DNA of 64,000 nt, taken from NCBI RefSeq assembly GCF_003855155.1, contig NZ_CP034073.1:310001-374000 (forward strand). The letters are read 5' to 3'. Positions 29,570 to 39,578 of the stretch are shown piece by piece. The stretch comes from Shewanella psychromarinicola. Lineage in GTDB: Bacteria; Pseudomonadota; Gammaproteobacteria; Enterobacterales; Shewanellaceae. The notes under the pieces are model-generated. The model was not told the DNA's origin. It worked only from the letters and a program-made list of their open reading frames with translations, and made no database searches. The position numbers and the translations under genes were made by a program. The first letter of the stretch is position 1. Every line of letters begins with the position of its first letter.

Positions 29570-29812
29570 TTAGTCTGTGGGCGGGGTTGGTTTACGGTAT
29601 AACTTAATCAAATAATAGGCATCAATTAACACAATAAAAAAATTAACCAAAGCAACGGGTAATGCATCTATGGCCAGGCCGTAAGCCACAAATAATCCAG
29701 CACCAATTAAGTTCCACCAGCGTAATTTTTTGATGTTCGCCATCATCAAGGAAATAGCAACAACGACCGAAGCTAAGTAGCCGACCCATTCCCAAGGGTT
29801 AATATTGTCCAT
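29570..29812 (-). CDS. Small membrane protein, YgjV-like
   Basis: 80 residues with about three hydrophobic segments (WVGYLASVVVAISLMMA; LIGAGLFVAYGLAI; VALVNFFIVLIDAYYLIKL). It resembles the YgjV family of small inner-membrane proteins and is similar in size to semiSWEET carriers. The function is unknown. It is monocistronic. Confidence 0.65.
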   Translation of the reverse strand: MDNINPWEWVGYLASVVVAISLMMANIKKLRWWNLIGAGLFVAYGLAIDALPVALVNFFIVLIDAYYLIKLYRKPTPPTD

Positions 29813-30016
29813 GGATTTTCCTTATATTACGATGCTGAATAAACAAGTTGAAGCCAAAAACACTCTGTTCAGCTAACAAATGTCCGAGCACTTCCCCTTA
29901 GCCCTTGTACATTCATTATGATTAAACAAGCAGTAACGTTATCTACATAATAAATAGGCAGCAAGACTAAAATGTTGATCTACTGTAGATTTAGTCGCTA
30001 TTGTTCTAACTATAGC

Positions 30017-30454
30017 TTATCGCTCTACAACTGCAGCTGTCATTCTTGAAATACAGCAAAGTTTGCCAGCGCTATTGTGCACTAATATTTCCCATACAGA
30101 ACTGCGCTTGCCAATGTGTACAGGTTTTGCTGTCGCGGTTAATTCGCCATTACGTGATGCTTTTAAATGATTGGCGTTGATTTCTTGTCCGACACAATAA
30201 TAGCGCGTGAAATCGACCACAAAATTGGCAGCATAACTGGCTACCGTTTCCGCGAGTGCGACATTCGCGCCACCATGAACCATCCCTAATGGATTATGCA
30301 CAGCGGGATTAGCAGGCATGGTGGCGACCATATAATCATCGCCAATTTCAGTGATTTTAATGCCCAAAGTTTGCATTAAGGTGCCCTTTCCCTGCATCCC
30401 TGCATCCAAACGAGCACAATCTTCTAAAGTGACCGTTTTAAACCAAATACTCAT
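30017..30454 (-). CDS. Hotdog thioesterase, MenI/YdiI-like
   Basis: 145-residue acyl-CoA thioesterase. HNPLGMVHGGANVALAETVA carries the conserved HGG and catalytic Glu of the YdiI/EntH group, then GQEINANHLKASRNGELTA and GKRSSVWEILV. Overall similarity to E. coli YdiI (MenI, DHNA-CoA hydrolase of menaquinone synthesis) is clear, so MenI function is plausible in a menaquinone-rich respirer. The men genes are not in this window, so the exact substrate is open. Confidence 0.8.
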   Translation of the reverse strand: MSIWFKTVTLEDCARLDAGMQGKGTLMQTLGIKITEIGDDYMVATMPANPAVHNPLGMVHGGANVALAETVASYAANFVVDFTRYYCVGQEINANHLKASRNGELTATAKPVHIGKRSSVWEILVHNSAGKLCCISRMTAAVVER

Positions 30455-30548
30455 TCTTAATATCCATCATTATCATTACTAGAAAGCTCAGTGTACTGAT
30501 TAGCTTAAGCTTTTAAAAGATAAACGCGATAGATAACACCACCCCATT

Positions 30549-30572
30549 AAAAAGGAGCCTAAGCTCCTTTTT
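30549..30572 (-). terminator. Terminator of the LuxR-family gene
   Basis: AAAAAGGAGC/GCTCCTTTTT stem with CTAA loop, between the LuxR-type gene stop and the thioesterase start. Confidence 0.85.
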
Positions 30573-30599
30573 GTCGTTATTGTCGTTATTGTCGTTATT
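30573..30599. repeat. Three tandem 9-mers GTCGTTATT
   Basis: Three perfect back-to-back copies (30573-30581, 30582-30590, 30591-30599) between the terminator and the LuxR-type gene's stop. A likely slippage-prone microsatellite. Confidence 0.9.
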
Positions 30600-30618
30600 G
30601 GATAAATCGTCCAGTACG

Positions 30619-31287
30619 TTAACTCACCAATTCCCAGTGACTTTGATAAGTTTGTGCCCAACGTAATAACTCAACTCGGTTGCGTGACTCTGTTTTACGG
30701 AAAATAGAGGAGATATGGGCTTTAACGGTATGTTCACTAATACACAATCGCTGGGCAATTTCTTTATTACGCGCGCCACTAGAGACAAGCTGAATAATAG
30801 TTCTTTCTCGATTGGTCAACCTTTGGAGAATGGCAACGGTATCGGCAGGGATTTCAGTACGAGTATCTAACTGCTGAACTAAACGTCTAAAGATTTTACT
30901 GATCAATGGCCGGTCGTACCACAATTCGTCAGCCACCATTTTACGCAAACCCGTTAGCATTAAATCCATGCGTTGATCACTGTACAATAAACCACGCACG
31001 CCTTGGAGCAGTGCAGACTCTTGATCAAGTGAACCTCGTTCAACTTGATATAAAGCAACCGGAACATGTTCGACTAAACGCGACACCAATAACGGAATAC
31101 CTTTACTGTCTAAGGCTGCGCCCTTTTGTGAAATAAGATAAAAGTTATTGGATTTTTTTTCTAACTCAAGCTCAGCCGCATGTTTTACAATGCGAGTTTT
31201 TAACCCGATAGATTCAGCCAAAATAGCTAAATGGCAAGGTGCTGCGATTTGGTGCAAGAACACCAACTCATCGATATTCGAACTCAT
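30619..31287 (-). CDS. LuxR/CsgD-type transcriptional regulator
   Basis: About 222 residues. A receiver-like N-terminal region without the full phospho-acceptor set is followed by LTNRERTIIQLVSSGARNKE and IAQRLCISEHTVKAHISSIF, the LuxR-type HTH. The mid-region LMLTGLRKMVADELWYDRPL resembles CsgD/VpsT-type regulators, which control biofilm matrix and often bind c-di-GMP. ATG 31287 has GGGAGAAGAG just upstream and is preferred over ATG 31311. There are no curli genes nearby; a Fap-type amyloid operon lies 27 kb away. Any link is speculative. Confidence 0.78.
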   Translation of the reverse strand: MSSNIDELVFLHQIAAPCHLAILAESIGLKTRIVKHAAELELEKKSNNFYLISQKGAALDSKGIPLLVSRLVEHVPVALYQVERGSLDQESALLQGVRGLLYSDQRMDLMLTGLRKMVADELWYDRPLISKIFRRLVQQLDTRTEIPADTVAILQRLTNRERTIIQLVSSGARNKEIAQRLCISEHTVKAHISSIFRKTESRNRVELLRWAQTYQSHWELVS

Positions 31288-31772
31288 CACTCTTCTCCCT
31301 GAAAAGTACATTATTGCTCAACATACCTTGATCACATCCTGAGGTTATATACTATACGTAAATGGAACTCATTTACTAGCCTTCAGAACTAGGCAGAGCA
31401 GATAGTTTACTTTCATCTCTTTATATTTAGAACATTTTATTTGGTTATTAGTTAATCGCCTTATCTTGTAAATGGATTAACCGACAGATTAGATAATCGT
31501 GGTTAATCGGTCACTCTCAATAGCTACTGTTATGATAAAAACCTTTCTATACAGCAAGCATAGTAAAAATTTGCTGGTTATTATGGCTATTATGTAAGTC
31601 TAAAGTATTAATAGTAAGTTTGACTGACTTGCCATAGACTTTATCACTAATTCAAGACTGATAAGCCTCATACTTTACATTCGCTTAAAGCCATTAATTA
31701 ATTCTCAGGCTAGCAGCCAAATTTAGCTATTTTATGATGCCTTTTATGCCACGATAAGCCCAGCCTGCGCAG
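31288..31772. other. Gene-free AT-rich stretch
   Basis: 485 bases upstream of the CsgD-like gene and downstream of yjdF. An inverted repeat GATTAACC (31475-31482) / GGTTAATC (31501-31508) is present. The long leader could hold multiple regulatory sites, as is usual for CsgD-type genes, but I cannot name any. Confidence 0.4.
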
Positions 31773-32393
31773 TCACACCAAATGGTTATTGACCGCCATT
31801 TTGGTCGCTATCTGTTTGTTATGAAGAGATGAAAGCAACAATACGCCACACACGCCACCAATTAATGCTAAAAACATGTCAGATTGAGTATCCCAAACAT
31901 ACCCTTGAGTGCCTAAAAAAGCCTCCGCATTTTCGCCAGTAGCAATGGCGACCCACCATTCAACTAATTCATAAAAAGCTGAAAATGCGAGCACAAAACA
32001 TACCGCTAAAAACTGGCACCAAGCACCTATTTGTATCACCTGCTTACGGATAAAAATTTCACGCGCCAATATCACCGGAATAAAACCTTGGGCAAAATGG
32101 CCGACTTTATCGTAATTGTTTCGCTCACTGCCCATCAGTTGAGCTAGCCAGTCAAATAATGGTACTTCAGCATAGGTGTAACGAGCTCCCACAAATAACA
32201 CACAACAATGCACTAGAATAAGGCCATAAGCTAACGGGGTTAGCGGAAAGCTTTTACGACTAAAAAACAATATCGGTAATGCGAGTAATGCAGGGATGGC
32301 TTCCAGCCACCAAGTAAACATATCTTTAGGGTTTATCAGCGACCACAACAATACCAACAGATAAATTGTTATCCATATCACACCTTTTTTCAT
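31773..32393 (-). CDS. yjdF: YjdF/DUF2238 family membrane protein
   Basis: 206 residues with about six TM segments and the family motif YDKVGHFAQGFIPVILAREI, followed by AFSAFYELVEWW and YVWDTQSDMFLALIGG. ATG 32393 has GAGGAA upstream and is chosen over an earlier in-frame start at 32447. The function is unknown. It is divergent from serA. Confidence 0.8.
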   Translation of the reverse strand: MKKGVIWITIYLLVLLWSLINPKDMFTWWLEAIPALLALPILFFSRKSFPLTPLAYGLILVHCCVLFVGARYTYAEVPLFDWLAQLMGSERNNYDKVGHFAQGFIPVILAREIFIRKQVIQIGAWCQFLAVCFVLAFSAFYELVEWWVAIATGENAEAFLGTQGYVWDTQSDMFLALIGGVCGVLLLSSLHNKQIATKMAVNNHLV

Positions 32394-32573
32394 CGAAAAT
32401 TCCTCTTCTGCGATATTGTTCTCAATTAAAAATATTCCTTCAGCCATCTAGCCCTCCACAAGCCCTAAAAAAAGTGCTACTTTGGTATTGCGTCGGAAGT
32501 CTGCATTTATATCATAACTGTTAGTATAAGCATTAGCATAAGCACCATTTAATGATAAGAGGGTACCCATATC

Positions 32574-33803
32574 ATGGCGAAACATTCGCTTGACAAGGAT
32601 AAGATTAAAATCCTGCTGTTGGAGGGCGTCCACCAAACTGCGGTCGATGTACTAGAACGTTCAGGTTACACCAATATTGAATATCACAAAGCCTCACTCG
32701 GCGAAGCTGCATTACTGGTTTCAATCAAAGATGCGCATTTTGTTGGTTTACGCTCACGCACGCAACTGACAGCTGAAGTATTACATCATGCAGAAAAACT
32801 AGCTGCTATTGGTTGCTTCTGTATTGGGACTAATCAAGTCGATTTATCGACAGCTGAACAATTGGGTATTCCGGTCTTCAACGCGCCATTTTCCAACACG
32901 CGTAGTGTTGCAGAATTGGTGATTGGTGAGATCATCATGTTAATGCGTGGTATTCCGCAGCGTAATGCGATTTCACATCGCGGCGGTTGGCTAAAAAGCG
33001 CCAATGGCAGTGTTGAAGTCCGTGGTAAAACCTTAGGTGTTGTTGGTTATGGTCATATCGGTACTCAGCTAGGTATTTTAGCTGAAACCATAGGCATGAG
33101 AGTGATTTTCTTTGATATTGAAGATAAATTACCGTTAGGTAATGCCTCACAAGTTCGCTCTATGGATGAGTTATTGGCTCAGGCCAATGTTGTCAGCCTG
33201 CATGTACCCGAAACGCCACAAACCAAAGACATGTTCGCTAAGGCTGAATTTGCTAAAATGCGCCAAGGCAGTTTCTTTATCAATGCCTCCCGCGGCACCG
33301 TGGTTGATATTGAAGACCTAGCCCAAGCGCTAAAATCTGAGCATCTTGCTGGCGCAGCAATTGACGTATTCCCGGTTGAACCTAAGTCTAATGATGATGA
33401 ATTCATCACTCCACTTCGAGGTTTAGACAACGTATTGCTCACGCCACACATTGGCGGCAGTACTGCAGAAGCACAAGAAAATATCGGGGTTGAAGTGGCT
33501 GGCAAGCTAGTGAAATACTCAGATAATGGCTCAACCTTATCTGCAGTGAACTTCCCTGAAGTGTCATTATCTCAACATAGTGGTACTTCACGCTTATTGC
33601 ATATTCACCATAACCGTCCTGGTGTGTTGATCAAAATCAACCAAGCGTTTTCAGAGAAGCACATTAACATTGCCGCACAATACCTACAGACTACTGCTCA
33701 AATTGGTTATGTGGTAATGGAAGTTGATTCAGACCAAGCCGAAGAAGCATTAGTTGAGTTGAAGTCAATCGAAGGCACTATCCGTGCGCGAGTATTATTT
33801 TAA
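32574..33803 (+). CDS. serA: D-3-phosphoglycerate dehydrogenase
   Basis: 409-residue enzyme for the first step of serine synthesis. It has the substrate-binding domain, the Rossmann motif LGVVGYGHIGTQLGILAE, the catalytic triad region (NASRGTVVDIEDLAQAL; DVFPVEPKS; LTPHIGGSTAEAQENIG) and a C-terminal ACT domain (about 340-409) that binds serine for feedback inhibition. Length equals the E. coli type. Confidence 0.96.
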   Translation: MAKHSLDKDKIKILLLEGVHQTAVDVLERSGYTNIEYHKASLGEAALLVSIKDAHFVGLRSRTQLTAEVLHHAEKLAAIGCFCIGTNQVDLSTAEQLGIPVFNAPFSNTRSVAELVIGEIIMLMRGIPQRNAISHRGGWLKSANGSVEVRGKTLGVVGYGHIGTQLGILAETIGMRVIFFDIEDKLPLGNASQVRSMDELLAQANVVSLHVPETPQTKDMFAKAEFAKMRQGSFFINASRGTVVDIEDLAQALKSEHLAGAAIDVFPVEPKSNDDEFITPLRGLDNVLLTPHIGGSTAEAQENIGVEVAGKLVKYSDNGSTLSAVNFPEVSLSQHSGTSRLLHIHHNRPGVLIKINQAFSEKHINIAAQYLQTTAQIGYVVMEVDSDQAEEALVELKSIEGTIRARVLF

Positions 33804-33847
33804 CTTTTGCTTCGCAATGGATTAACTCAGGTTAATTGGCTTACTCG

Positions 33848-33879
33848 AAAAGCTACCTTGCTCAAAAGGTAGCTTTTTT
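33848..33879 (+). terminator. Terminator of serA
   Basis: 12-bp stem AAAAGCTACCTT/AAGGTAGCTTTT with a six-base loop and T-run. Confidence 0.9.
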
Positions 33880-33969
33880 ATTGGCTTTTAAAACCTTGCC
33901 CCCTGTTGAGCATTGTATTATTCCGTTACACTCCAAGCATACCGTCTTATTCTCAGCTTAGGGATAGTT

Positions 33970-34932
33970 ATGACTATTTCAGTAAACCAACCAGATTGGG
34001 ATTTCATCGCCACATCTCCTGCATTAATGTTATCAAGTTTAGCTCATATGGGATTAATCGAAATCACCGGAGAGCAAGGGCGTAGCTTTATTCAAGGCCA
34101 AGTCACTACAGACATTACCTCTCTTGGTACATACGAGTGGAAATGGGGCGCGCATTGCGACCCTAAAGGTAAAATGCTTGCCAGTTTCCGAACATTTGCT
34201 GTGGGCGATAGCTTATTCATGTTACTGCCCAAAAGTGCCTTGAGTTTAGATTTACCACATTTACAAAAATACGCGGTATTTAGTAAAGCTGAACTGGCTG
34301 ATGTCAGTGATGACTACCACATAATCGGCATAGCTGGAGCAGAGGCACAAGCCTTTGCTACTGAACATTTTGGCGATGTATCGCAAACACTTAACTTTGT
34401 AGATCAGGGCGTAATCATTCGCGATGGAGATCGTTTTATTGCCATTATTAAATCAGCCGCAGCCGAAATAATCATCAACCAATCGGGTCAAACATTGTTT
34501 GATGCCAGTGCATGGCAAGCATTAGAAATTAAAGCCGGTTATCCCAACATTGATGCCGCTCATTCAGGCCAGTACGTAGCACAAATGTGTAACTTACAAG
34601 CCATTAATGGCATCAGCTTTACTAAAGGCTGTTACATGGGCCAAGAAACGATTGCTAGAATGAAATACCGCGGTGGTAATAAACGCGCTTTGTATATTTT
34701 GTCCGGTACCAGCAATCAAAAAATCACCACTGACACTACGTTAGAAATTGCGCTTGATGACGGTTTCCGTCGTGGCGGTAATATTATTGAGTGCGTCCAA
34801 TATGGCGATAAAGTACTGCTTACAGCGGTACTACCAAATGATACCGAAAACAACGCTCAACTTCGTCTTGCTGGAGATGAAAGCTCACAGCTATCTATTA
34901 TCGAGTTGCCGTATTCTTTAGCAGATGCCTAA
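33970..34932 (+). CDS. ygfZ: Folate-binding protein YgfZ
   Basis: 320 residues of the GcvT-like YgfZ/IBA57 family, which aids Fe-S cluster enzymes such as MiaB with a folate cofactor. The signature KGCYMGQETIARMKYRG is intact, and the N-terminal part has ITGEQGRSFIQGQVTTDI. ATG 33970 has AGGGA upstream and starts MTISVNQPDW; the longer frame from 33913 has no RBS. Confidence 0.92.
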   Translation: MTISVNQPDWDFIATSPALMLSSLAHMGLIEITGEQGRSFIQGQVTTDITSLGTYEWKWGAHCDPKGKMLASFRTFAVGDSLFMLLPKSALSLDLPHLQKYAVFSKAELADVSDDYHIIGIAGAEAQAFATEHFGDVSQTLNFVDQGVIIRDGDRFIAIIKSAAAEIIINQSGQTLFDASAWQALEIKAGYPNIDAAHSGQYVAQMCNLQAINGISFTKGCYMGQETIARMKYRGGNKRALYILSGTSNQKITTDTTLEIALDDGFRRGGNIIECVQYGDKVLLTAVLPNDTENNAQLRLAGDESSQLSIIELPYSLADA

Positions 34933-34967
34933 TTAACTCATATTATTAACCGACTAAATACATCTAC

Positions 34968-34996
34968 AAAAGCGAACCTTGGGTTCGCTTTTTGTT
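34968..34996 (+). terminator. Terminator of ygfZ
   Basis: 11-bp stem AAAAGCGAACC/GGTTCGCTTTT with TTG loop, then TTTGTTTTTTT. Confidence 0.9.
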
Positions 34997-35115
34997 TTTT
35001 TATAGCCAAGGCGATCTATTTGACTCATATTAGGTATATGATTAATATTGTTAACGAATTAAATAAATTCATTAAACCCAAATAACTCATTACATTCATC
35101 AGTTATGGAGTCACT

Positions 35116-35823
35116 ATGGAACCTCTCGTTACCTTAGAAAATATTAATAAAGGGTTTCGCGATGGCGAGTCATTCCATTCTGTGCTCAATCAAGTCAATC
35201 TGACGTTATACCAAGGGCAAACCGTTGCCCTTATGGGCCCTAGTGGCAGTGGTAAAAGTACCTTACTTAATATCATTGGCGGCTTTGAGACTATCGACAG
35301 CGGCGAATTATTCATTCATATCGATGGCCAGAAACAATCGGTAACGCCCTGGAAAGATAAGCAATGGAGTCAATACCGCCGTCAATATCTTGGGGTCGTC
35401 TTTCAGCAATTTAATTTACTGACGCCACTTAATGTGCGTGACAATATCATCTTTTCATTGGCAATGAATGGCCAAAAATGGACGCCATGGTGCGATGAGC
35501 TCTGCGAACAACTGGACATAAGTTCGTTACTTCAACGTAAGGTAGAGAATTTATCCGGTGGGCAACAGCAACGTGTCGCAATTGCCAGAGCCTTAGCCCA
35601 TAAACCGCCTTTATTGCTTGCCGACGAGCCCACAGGTAATTTAGACCAACAAGCCGGATTGCAAGTCATGACGCTACTGACCTCACTGGCCAAGCAAGCT
35701 AATACCTGCGTGGTGATGGTGACCCATAGCCAGCAATGTGCTGACTTTATGCAAACTCACCTTCATTTACACGGTGGTAGCATAGAGCATCTGCGCAACA
35801 TCACCCCATTAGCTTATGAGTGA
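35116..35823 (+). CDS. ABC transporter ATP-binding protein, LolD/MacB type
   Basis: 235-residue ATPase: Walker A GPSGSGKST, Q-loop VVFQQFNLL, signature LSGGQQQRVAIARALA, Walker B LLLADEPTGNLD and the H-loop MVTHSQQCADF. It couples to the FtsX-type permease that follows; the stop TGA (35821-35823) overlaps that gene's GTG. The operon also encodes an AttH-type lipoprotein, so the set resembles attEFGH-type ABC systems that move lipoproteins or lipophilic compounds. The substrate is unknown. Confidence 0.92.
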   Translation: MEPLVTLENINKGFRDGESFHSVLNQVNLTLYQGQTVALMGPSGSGKSTLLNIIGGFETIDSGELFIHIDGQKQSVTPWKDKQWSQYRRQYLGVVFQQFNLLTPLNVRDNIIFSLAMNGQKWTPWCDELCEQLDISSLLQRKVENLSGGQQQRVAIARALAHKPPLLLADEPTGNLDQQAGLQVMTLLTSLAKQANTCVVMVTHSQQCADFMQTHLHLHGGSIEHLRNITPLAYE

Positions 35824-38402
35824 TTGCCATGTCACTAATTAACGTCCGTCTCTGCTTACAGGTTTTTTACCGCCACTATAAGCACTCACCCATACAAGCG
35901 AGCGCCATTTTAATCGGTATTATACTCGCCGTCACCTTACTGATTGGCGTCAAAGCAACTAACGAAAATGCCATACAAAGCTACAGTAGCGCCACCGAAT
36001 TATTAAGCCAACGGGCCAGTTTTAACCTGAGCAATAACAGCAGCAGTGATATCAATGAACAGGTTTATTTTGCCCTATCTCAAGCGGGAATAGACAGTCT
36101 AGCGATTATAGAAGGATTGGCGACCAGCCCTGATGGCCAATTGTGGCAAGTCACGGGTAGCGATGTGGTGTCAGCGCTAGCACATAGTGCAAAAAACACC
36201 ACAATCTCAAGTGCCAGTTTAACCTCATCGACCATCGATTTAAGCCAGCTGCTTAATGGTCAGCCCACCATTATGATGAGCCAAAGCCAAGCTAAGCGCA
36301 TCGCCCCTAATGGCGACTTCACGCTTAATAACATTAAGCTTAATGTGCTACAGGTCGACGACAAATTGGGGTTGGGTAGCGCCTTATTAATGGATATGTC
36401 TCTGGCGCAGCCCCTGCTGAACATGCAGGGAAAATTAAGTTATATCGCGGTATTTGCTCCTACGACAACGGCCACTGAGGTACTTTCGCCCGATAACCCT
36501 CCTTCGTTTGAGCAATCTATTAAGCAAACGTTATTAGCCGCCGGTATCGATACCAACCGAATCAATATCACTACAGTAGACACAGGTGAGGCACTAGGCG
36601 CTTTGACCGAGAGCTTTCATTTAAATTTAAATGCCATGAGCATGTTAGCATTTGTTGTTGGGTTATTTATTGCCTATAACGGGGTTCGTTATAGCTTAAT
36701 GAAACGGCAAAAGTTATTTGTCCAATTAATGCAGCAAGGTATTGATAAATTCAGCTTAATGATCGCGCTTTTGTGCGAATTACTCATATTGGTACTGATT
36801 GGCTGCATCATTGGCTTTATTACTGGTTTACAACTTTCACAATGGCTGCAGCCCATGGTTGCGCTGACATTAGAACAACTTTACGACGCTCGATTAATGC
36901 CTGGAATATGGCAATGGTCATGGTTTTTACAAGCTTTTGGCTTAACCTTGGCTTCGGCAATGGGCGCCTGCATCCCCATGTTAACCAACTTGATAAACAC
37001 TCCTTTAGCCCAAGGCACCCATAAACAAGAGCGCCACTACCGTCGTTTACATCGTAAACAATTCTACCTTGGTGTCGTCATGTTACTTGGCGCGTATCTG
37101 CTATTTAATCTGACTGAAAATTACCGATATAGTTTAGCTTTACTCGGTGTCGTCACTATTGCGATTCCTTTATTACTGCCCCAATTATTGGGTAGCATGC
37201 TCACTCTTATTACGCCCTTATTTCCTAAAGGCCTATGGCAATATGGGGTTGCTGAAACTAAAGATATCATTGCTCCATTATCGTTAGCTATGATGGCGAT
37301 GTTGTTGGCTATTTGTGCCAATATCTCTATGAACACCTTAGTAGGTAGCTTTGAAATCACCTTAAAACAATGGTTAAACGCCCGTTTACATGCCGATTTA
37401 TACATCATACCTAATCCAAGCGACATGAGTAAACTGGAGGGTTTTTTACAACAACAACCCAAAGTCACCGGGGTTTATCAGCAATGGAAAACCTCAGCAA
37501 TAATAAGTTCTGCAGCTCTGAGCTCATCAAGGACGCCTACTGCAGAAATTGAGCCGACATCGACCAATACTCCTATTTCGCTGATTAGCCGTGATATATA
37601 CTCGCTCAAAAACACCACTATTTTTAAAGGCCAAATACCACAATTCTGGCAAGATTTTGGCGCGAACAACAGCATAATGATAAGCGAACCATTAGCCATT
37701 AAATTGAACCTACAACTTGGCAGTAAGGTACAAATTGACCGTTTAACCGCCTCATCTATGACAGTGGGAGCCATTTATTATGACTATGGTAATCCCATGG
37801 GCGAAGCCATTATCCATCACCTCACTTGGCAAACGAATAAGCTACCTATCAAGCCTATCAGCTTAGCGATAATTTATGCTGGCGAGCTAAACGAGATACA
37901 GCAACAACTCACTCAAACCTTGGGGATTTCATCCGCTCAAATGTATAGCCAGCAAGGCATAAAATCACAAGCCATCGAGATTTTCAAGCGCACCTTTTCA
38001 ATTACTGTGGTGTTGAATAGCCTCACATTACTGGTCGCAGCTATTGGTTTGTTTAGCGCGTGCATCATGTTAACTCAAGCACGGCTGGCGCCATTAGCCC
38101 GCTTATACGCTTTAGGTGTCAACCGCCAGCAACTGCGGGTAATGGTGTTATCCCAAATGCTGATCATTGTATTTTTAACCTGTTTACTAGCCATGCCCAC
38201 AGGTGCACTATTGGGCTATTTGTTGATCAACAAAGTGACCCTACAAGCCTTTGGTTGGACGATAGCCATGGTATGGGATTGGCAAGCTTATGCTCAAGTA
38301 GTGCTGATTGCACTAGCCAGCAGTGTCATTGCCGTGTGCCTGCCTTTGTATTGGCAAACCCGCAAACCATTGATATCAAGCCTGCAGCAGGAAGTCTTAT
38401 GA
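35820..38402 (+). CDS. FtsX-like ABC permease, large
   Basis: 860-residue permease, about twice a LolC/MacB-size unit. It has two FtsX halves, with TM segments near residues 28-45, about 280-390 and 415-510, and three near the C-terminus (TVVLNSLTLLVAAIGLFSACIM and following). Large periplasmic loops separate them. It may be a fused AttF-AttG pair. It starts at GTG 35820 overlapping the ATPase stop, or ATG 35829. Its stop overlaps the start of the lipoprotein gene, so the three are translationally coupled. Confidence 0.88.
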   Translation: MIAMSLINVRLCLQVFYRHYKHSPIQASAILIGIILAVTLLIGVKATNENAIQSYSSATELLSQRASFNLSNNSSSDINEQVYFALSQAGIDSLAIIEGLATSPDGQLWQVTGSDVVSALAHSAKNTTISSASLTSSTIDLSQLLNGQPTIMMSQSQAKRIAPNGDFTLNNIKLNVLQVDDKLGLGSALLMDMSLAQPLLNMQGKLSYIAVFAPTTTATEVLSPDNPPSFEQSIKQTLLAAGIDTNRINITTVDTGEALGALTESFHLNLNAMSMLAFVVGLFIAYNGVRYSLMKRQKLFVQLMQQGIDKFSLMIALLCELLILVLIGCIIGFITGLQLSQWLQPMVALTLEQLYDARLMPGIWQWSWFLQAFGLTLASAMGACIPMLTNLINTPLAQGTHKQERHYRRLHRKQFYLGVVMLLGAYLLFNLTENYRYSLALLGVVTIAIPLLLPQLLGSMLTLITPLFPKGLWQYGVAETKDIIAPLSLAMMAMLLAICANISMNTLVGSFEITLKQWLNARLHADLYIIPNPSDMSKLEGFLQQQPKVTGVYQQWKTSAIISSAALSSSRTPTAEIEPTSTNTPISLISRDIYSLKNTTIFKGQIPQFWQDFGANNSIMISEPLAIKLNLQLGSKVQIDRLTASSMTVGAIYYDYGNPMGEAIIHHLTWQTNKLPIKPISLAIIYAGELNEIQQQLTQTLGISSAQMYSQQGIKSQAIEIFKRTFSITVVLNSLTLLVAAIGLFSACIMLTQARLAPLARLYALGVNRQQLRVMVLSQMLIIVFLTCLLAMPTGALLGYLLINKVTLQAFGWTIAMVWDWQAYAQVVLIALASSVIAVCLPLYWQTRKPLISSLQQEVL

Positions 38403-39577
38403 ATAACGCCAAGCAGATCACCTTATATGCCAAGCTTAGCACACTGCTGATCGGCTTAATGATACTGATAAGTGGCTGTTCAGACCCGTCATCTGAGCAC
38501 ACGTCATCCACCATAGCCAATATGACCGCAAGCCAAAGTACGGGATATCAACAAGTATTACCCGATCACAATTTAGTGTTTCCAGCGGATCATCTAGCCC
38601 ATGATGGCTTTAAAATTGAATGGTGGTATTTAACGGCCAATTTAACCACCACTAAAGGCGAGGACGTAGGGGTACAATGGACCCAGTTCCGTATCGCGCT
38701 GGCACCAAAAACACCATCGTCTACTGCGCAATCACCTGCGCTGCCATCCCCCGAGTTATCAATGAATCGTCCTCCTGCATGGGCAACGGATCAGCTGTAT
38801 ATGGCCCACGCCGCAGTCACATCTGCAGCTGAACATTTAATCGCCGAGAAATGGTCGCGCGCTCACCCTCAACTTGCTGGTGTTGAACCGCAACCATTTC
38901 AAGTGCATTTACAAAACTGGCAATGGCAGAGTCAATCTAACGACCTATTCCCAGCCACGCTCAAGGTAAACAATGATCAATTTAGCTACCAATTACAGCT
39001 AAACAGTCAACAACCTCTGCAATTACAAGGCAAGCAAGGTTATAGCAGTAAAAGTGCCGACCAAAGTGTCGCGTCTTACTACTACAGCCAGCCCTTTATC
39101 GATGTCACAGGCCAAATTACCCGTCATGGTGTTACCGAAAAAGTCAGCGGTAAAGCTTGGCTTGACCGCGAATGGAGCTCACAATTTTTAACCAAAGCCC
39201 AACAGGGCTGGGACTGGTTTTCACTGCGTTTAGACGATGATTCAACACTGATGGTGTTTAGGCTGCGCGGACAAACTAACAAGGATAACTTTTACAGTGC
39301 CAGAAGAATGTTTGCCGATGGCAGTGGTCGCAATATCAACAGTAAAGATAATCCCAATGATATCTCAATGGAACCGACTCAGTGGCAACAAACAGCATTA
39401 GGCTATCATCCTATTGCGTGGCGTATTGGCATCAAGAGTGAAGCAATAGACATTACCGCCCAAGCACTCAACCCTAACAGTGACATGTTAGTGTCGACCT
39501 CATATTGGGAAGGCCCTATTACCATTGCCGGCAGTCACCAAGGAAAGGGATATATGGAGTTGACTGGTTATCGCTAA
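38399..39577 (+). CDS. AttH-type lipoprotein (CrtC-like lipocalin fold)
   Basis: 392 residues. It has a lipoprotein signal with the lipobox LISGC (Cys27), then the AttH/CrtC pattern DHLAHDGFKIEWWYLTANL, GVQWTQFRIAL, the mid-region WLDREWSSQFLTKAQQGWDW and YWEGPI near the end. The AttH family (two lipocalin-like domains) is typically paired with such ABC transporters. ATG 38399 overlaps the permease stop TGA. The frame is open upstream to 38060, but that part lies inside the permease gene and is not used. Confidence 0.87.
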   Translation: MNNAKQITLYAKLSTLLIGLMILISGCSDPSSEHTSSTIANMTASQSTGYQQVLPDHNLVFPADHLAHDGFKIEWWYLTANLTTTKGEDVGVQWTQFRIALAPKTPSSTAQSPALPSPELSMNRPPAWATDQLYMAHAAVTSAAEHLIAEKWSRAHPQLAGVEPQPFQVHLQNWQWQSQSNDLFPATLKVNNDQFSYQLQLNSQQPLQLQGKQGYSSKSADQSVASYYYSQPFIDVTGQITRHGVTEKVSGKAWLDREWSSQFLTKAQQGWDWFSLRLDDDSTLMVFRLRGQTNKDNFYSARRMFADGSGRNINSKDNPNDISMEPTQWQQTALGYHPIAWRIGIKSEAIDITAQALNPNSDMLVSTSYWEGPITIAGSHQGKGYMELTGYR

Positions 39578-39578
39578 C

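Noticed and set aside
38060..38398. N-terminal extension of the AttH-type lipoprotein
   Set aside because: It lies within the permease coding region in another frame. The lipoprotein signal starts at 38399 and the start overlaps the permease stop.
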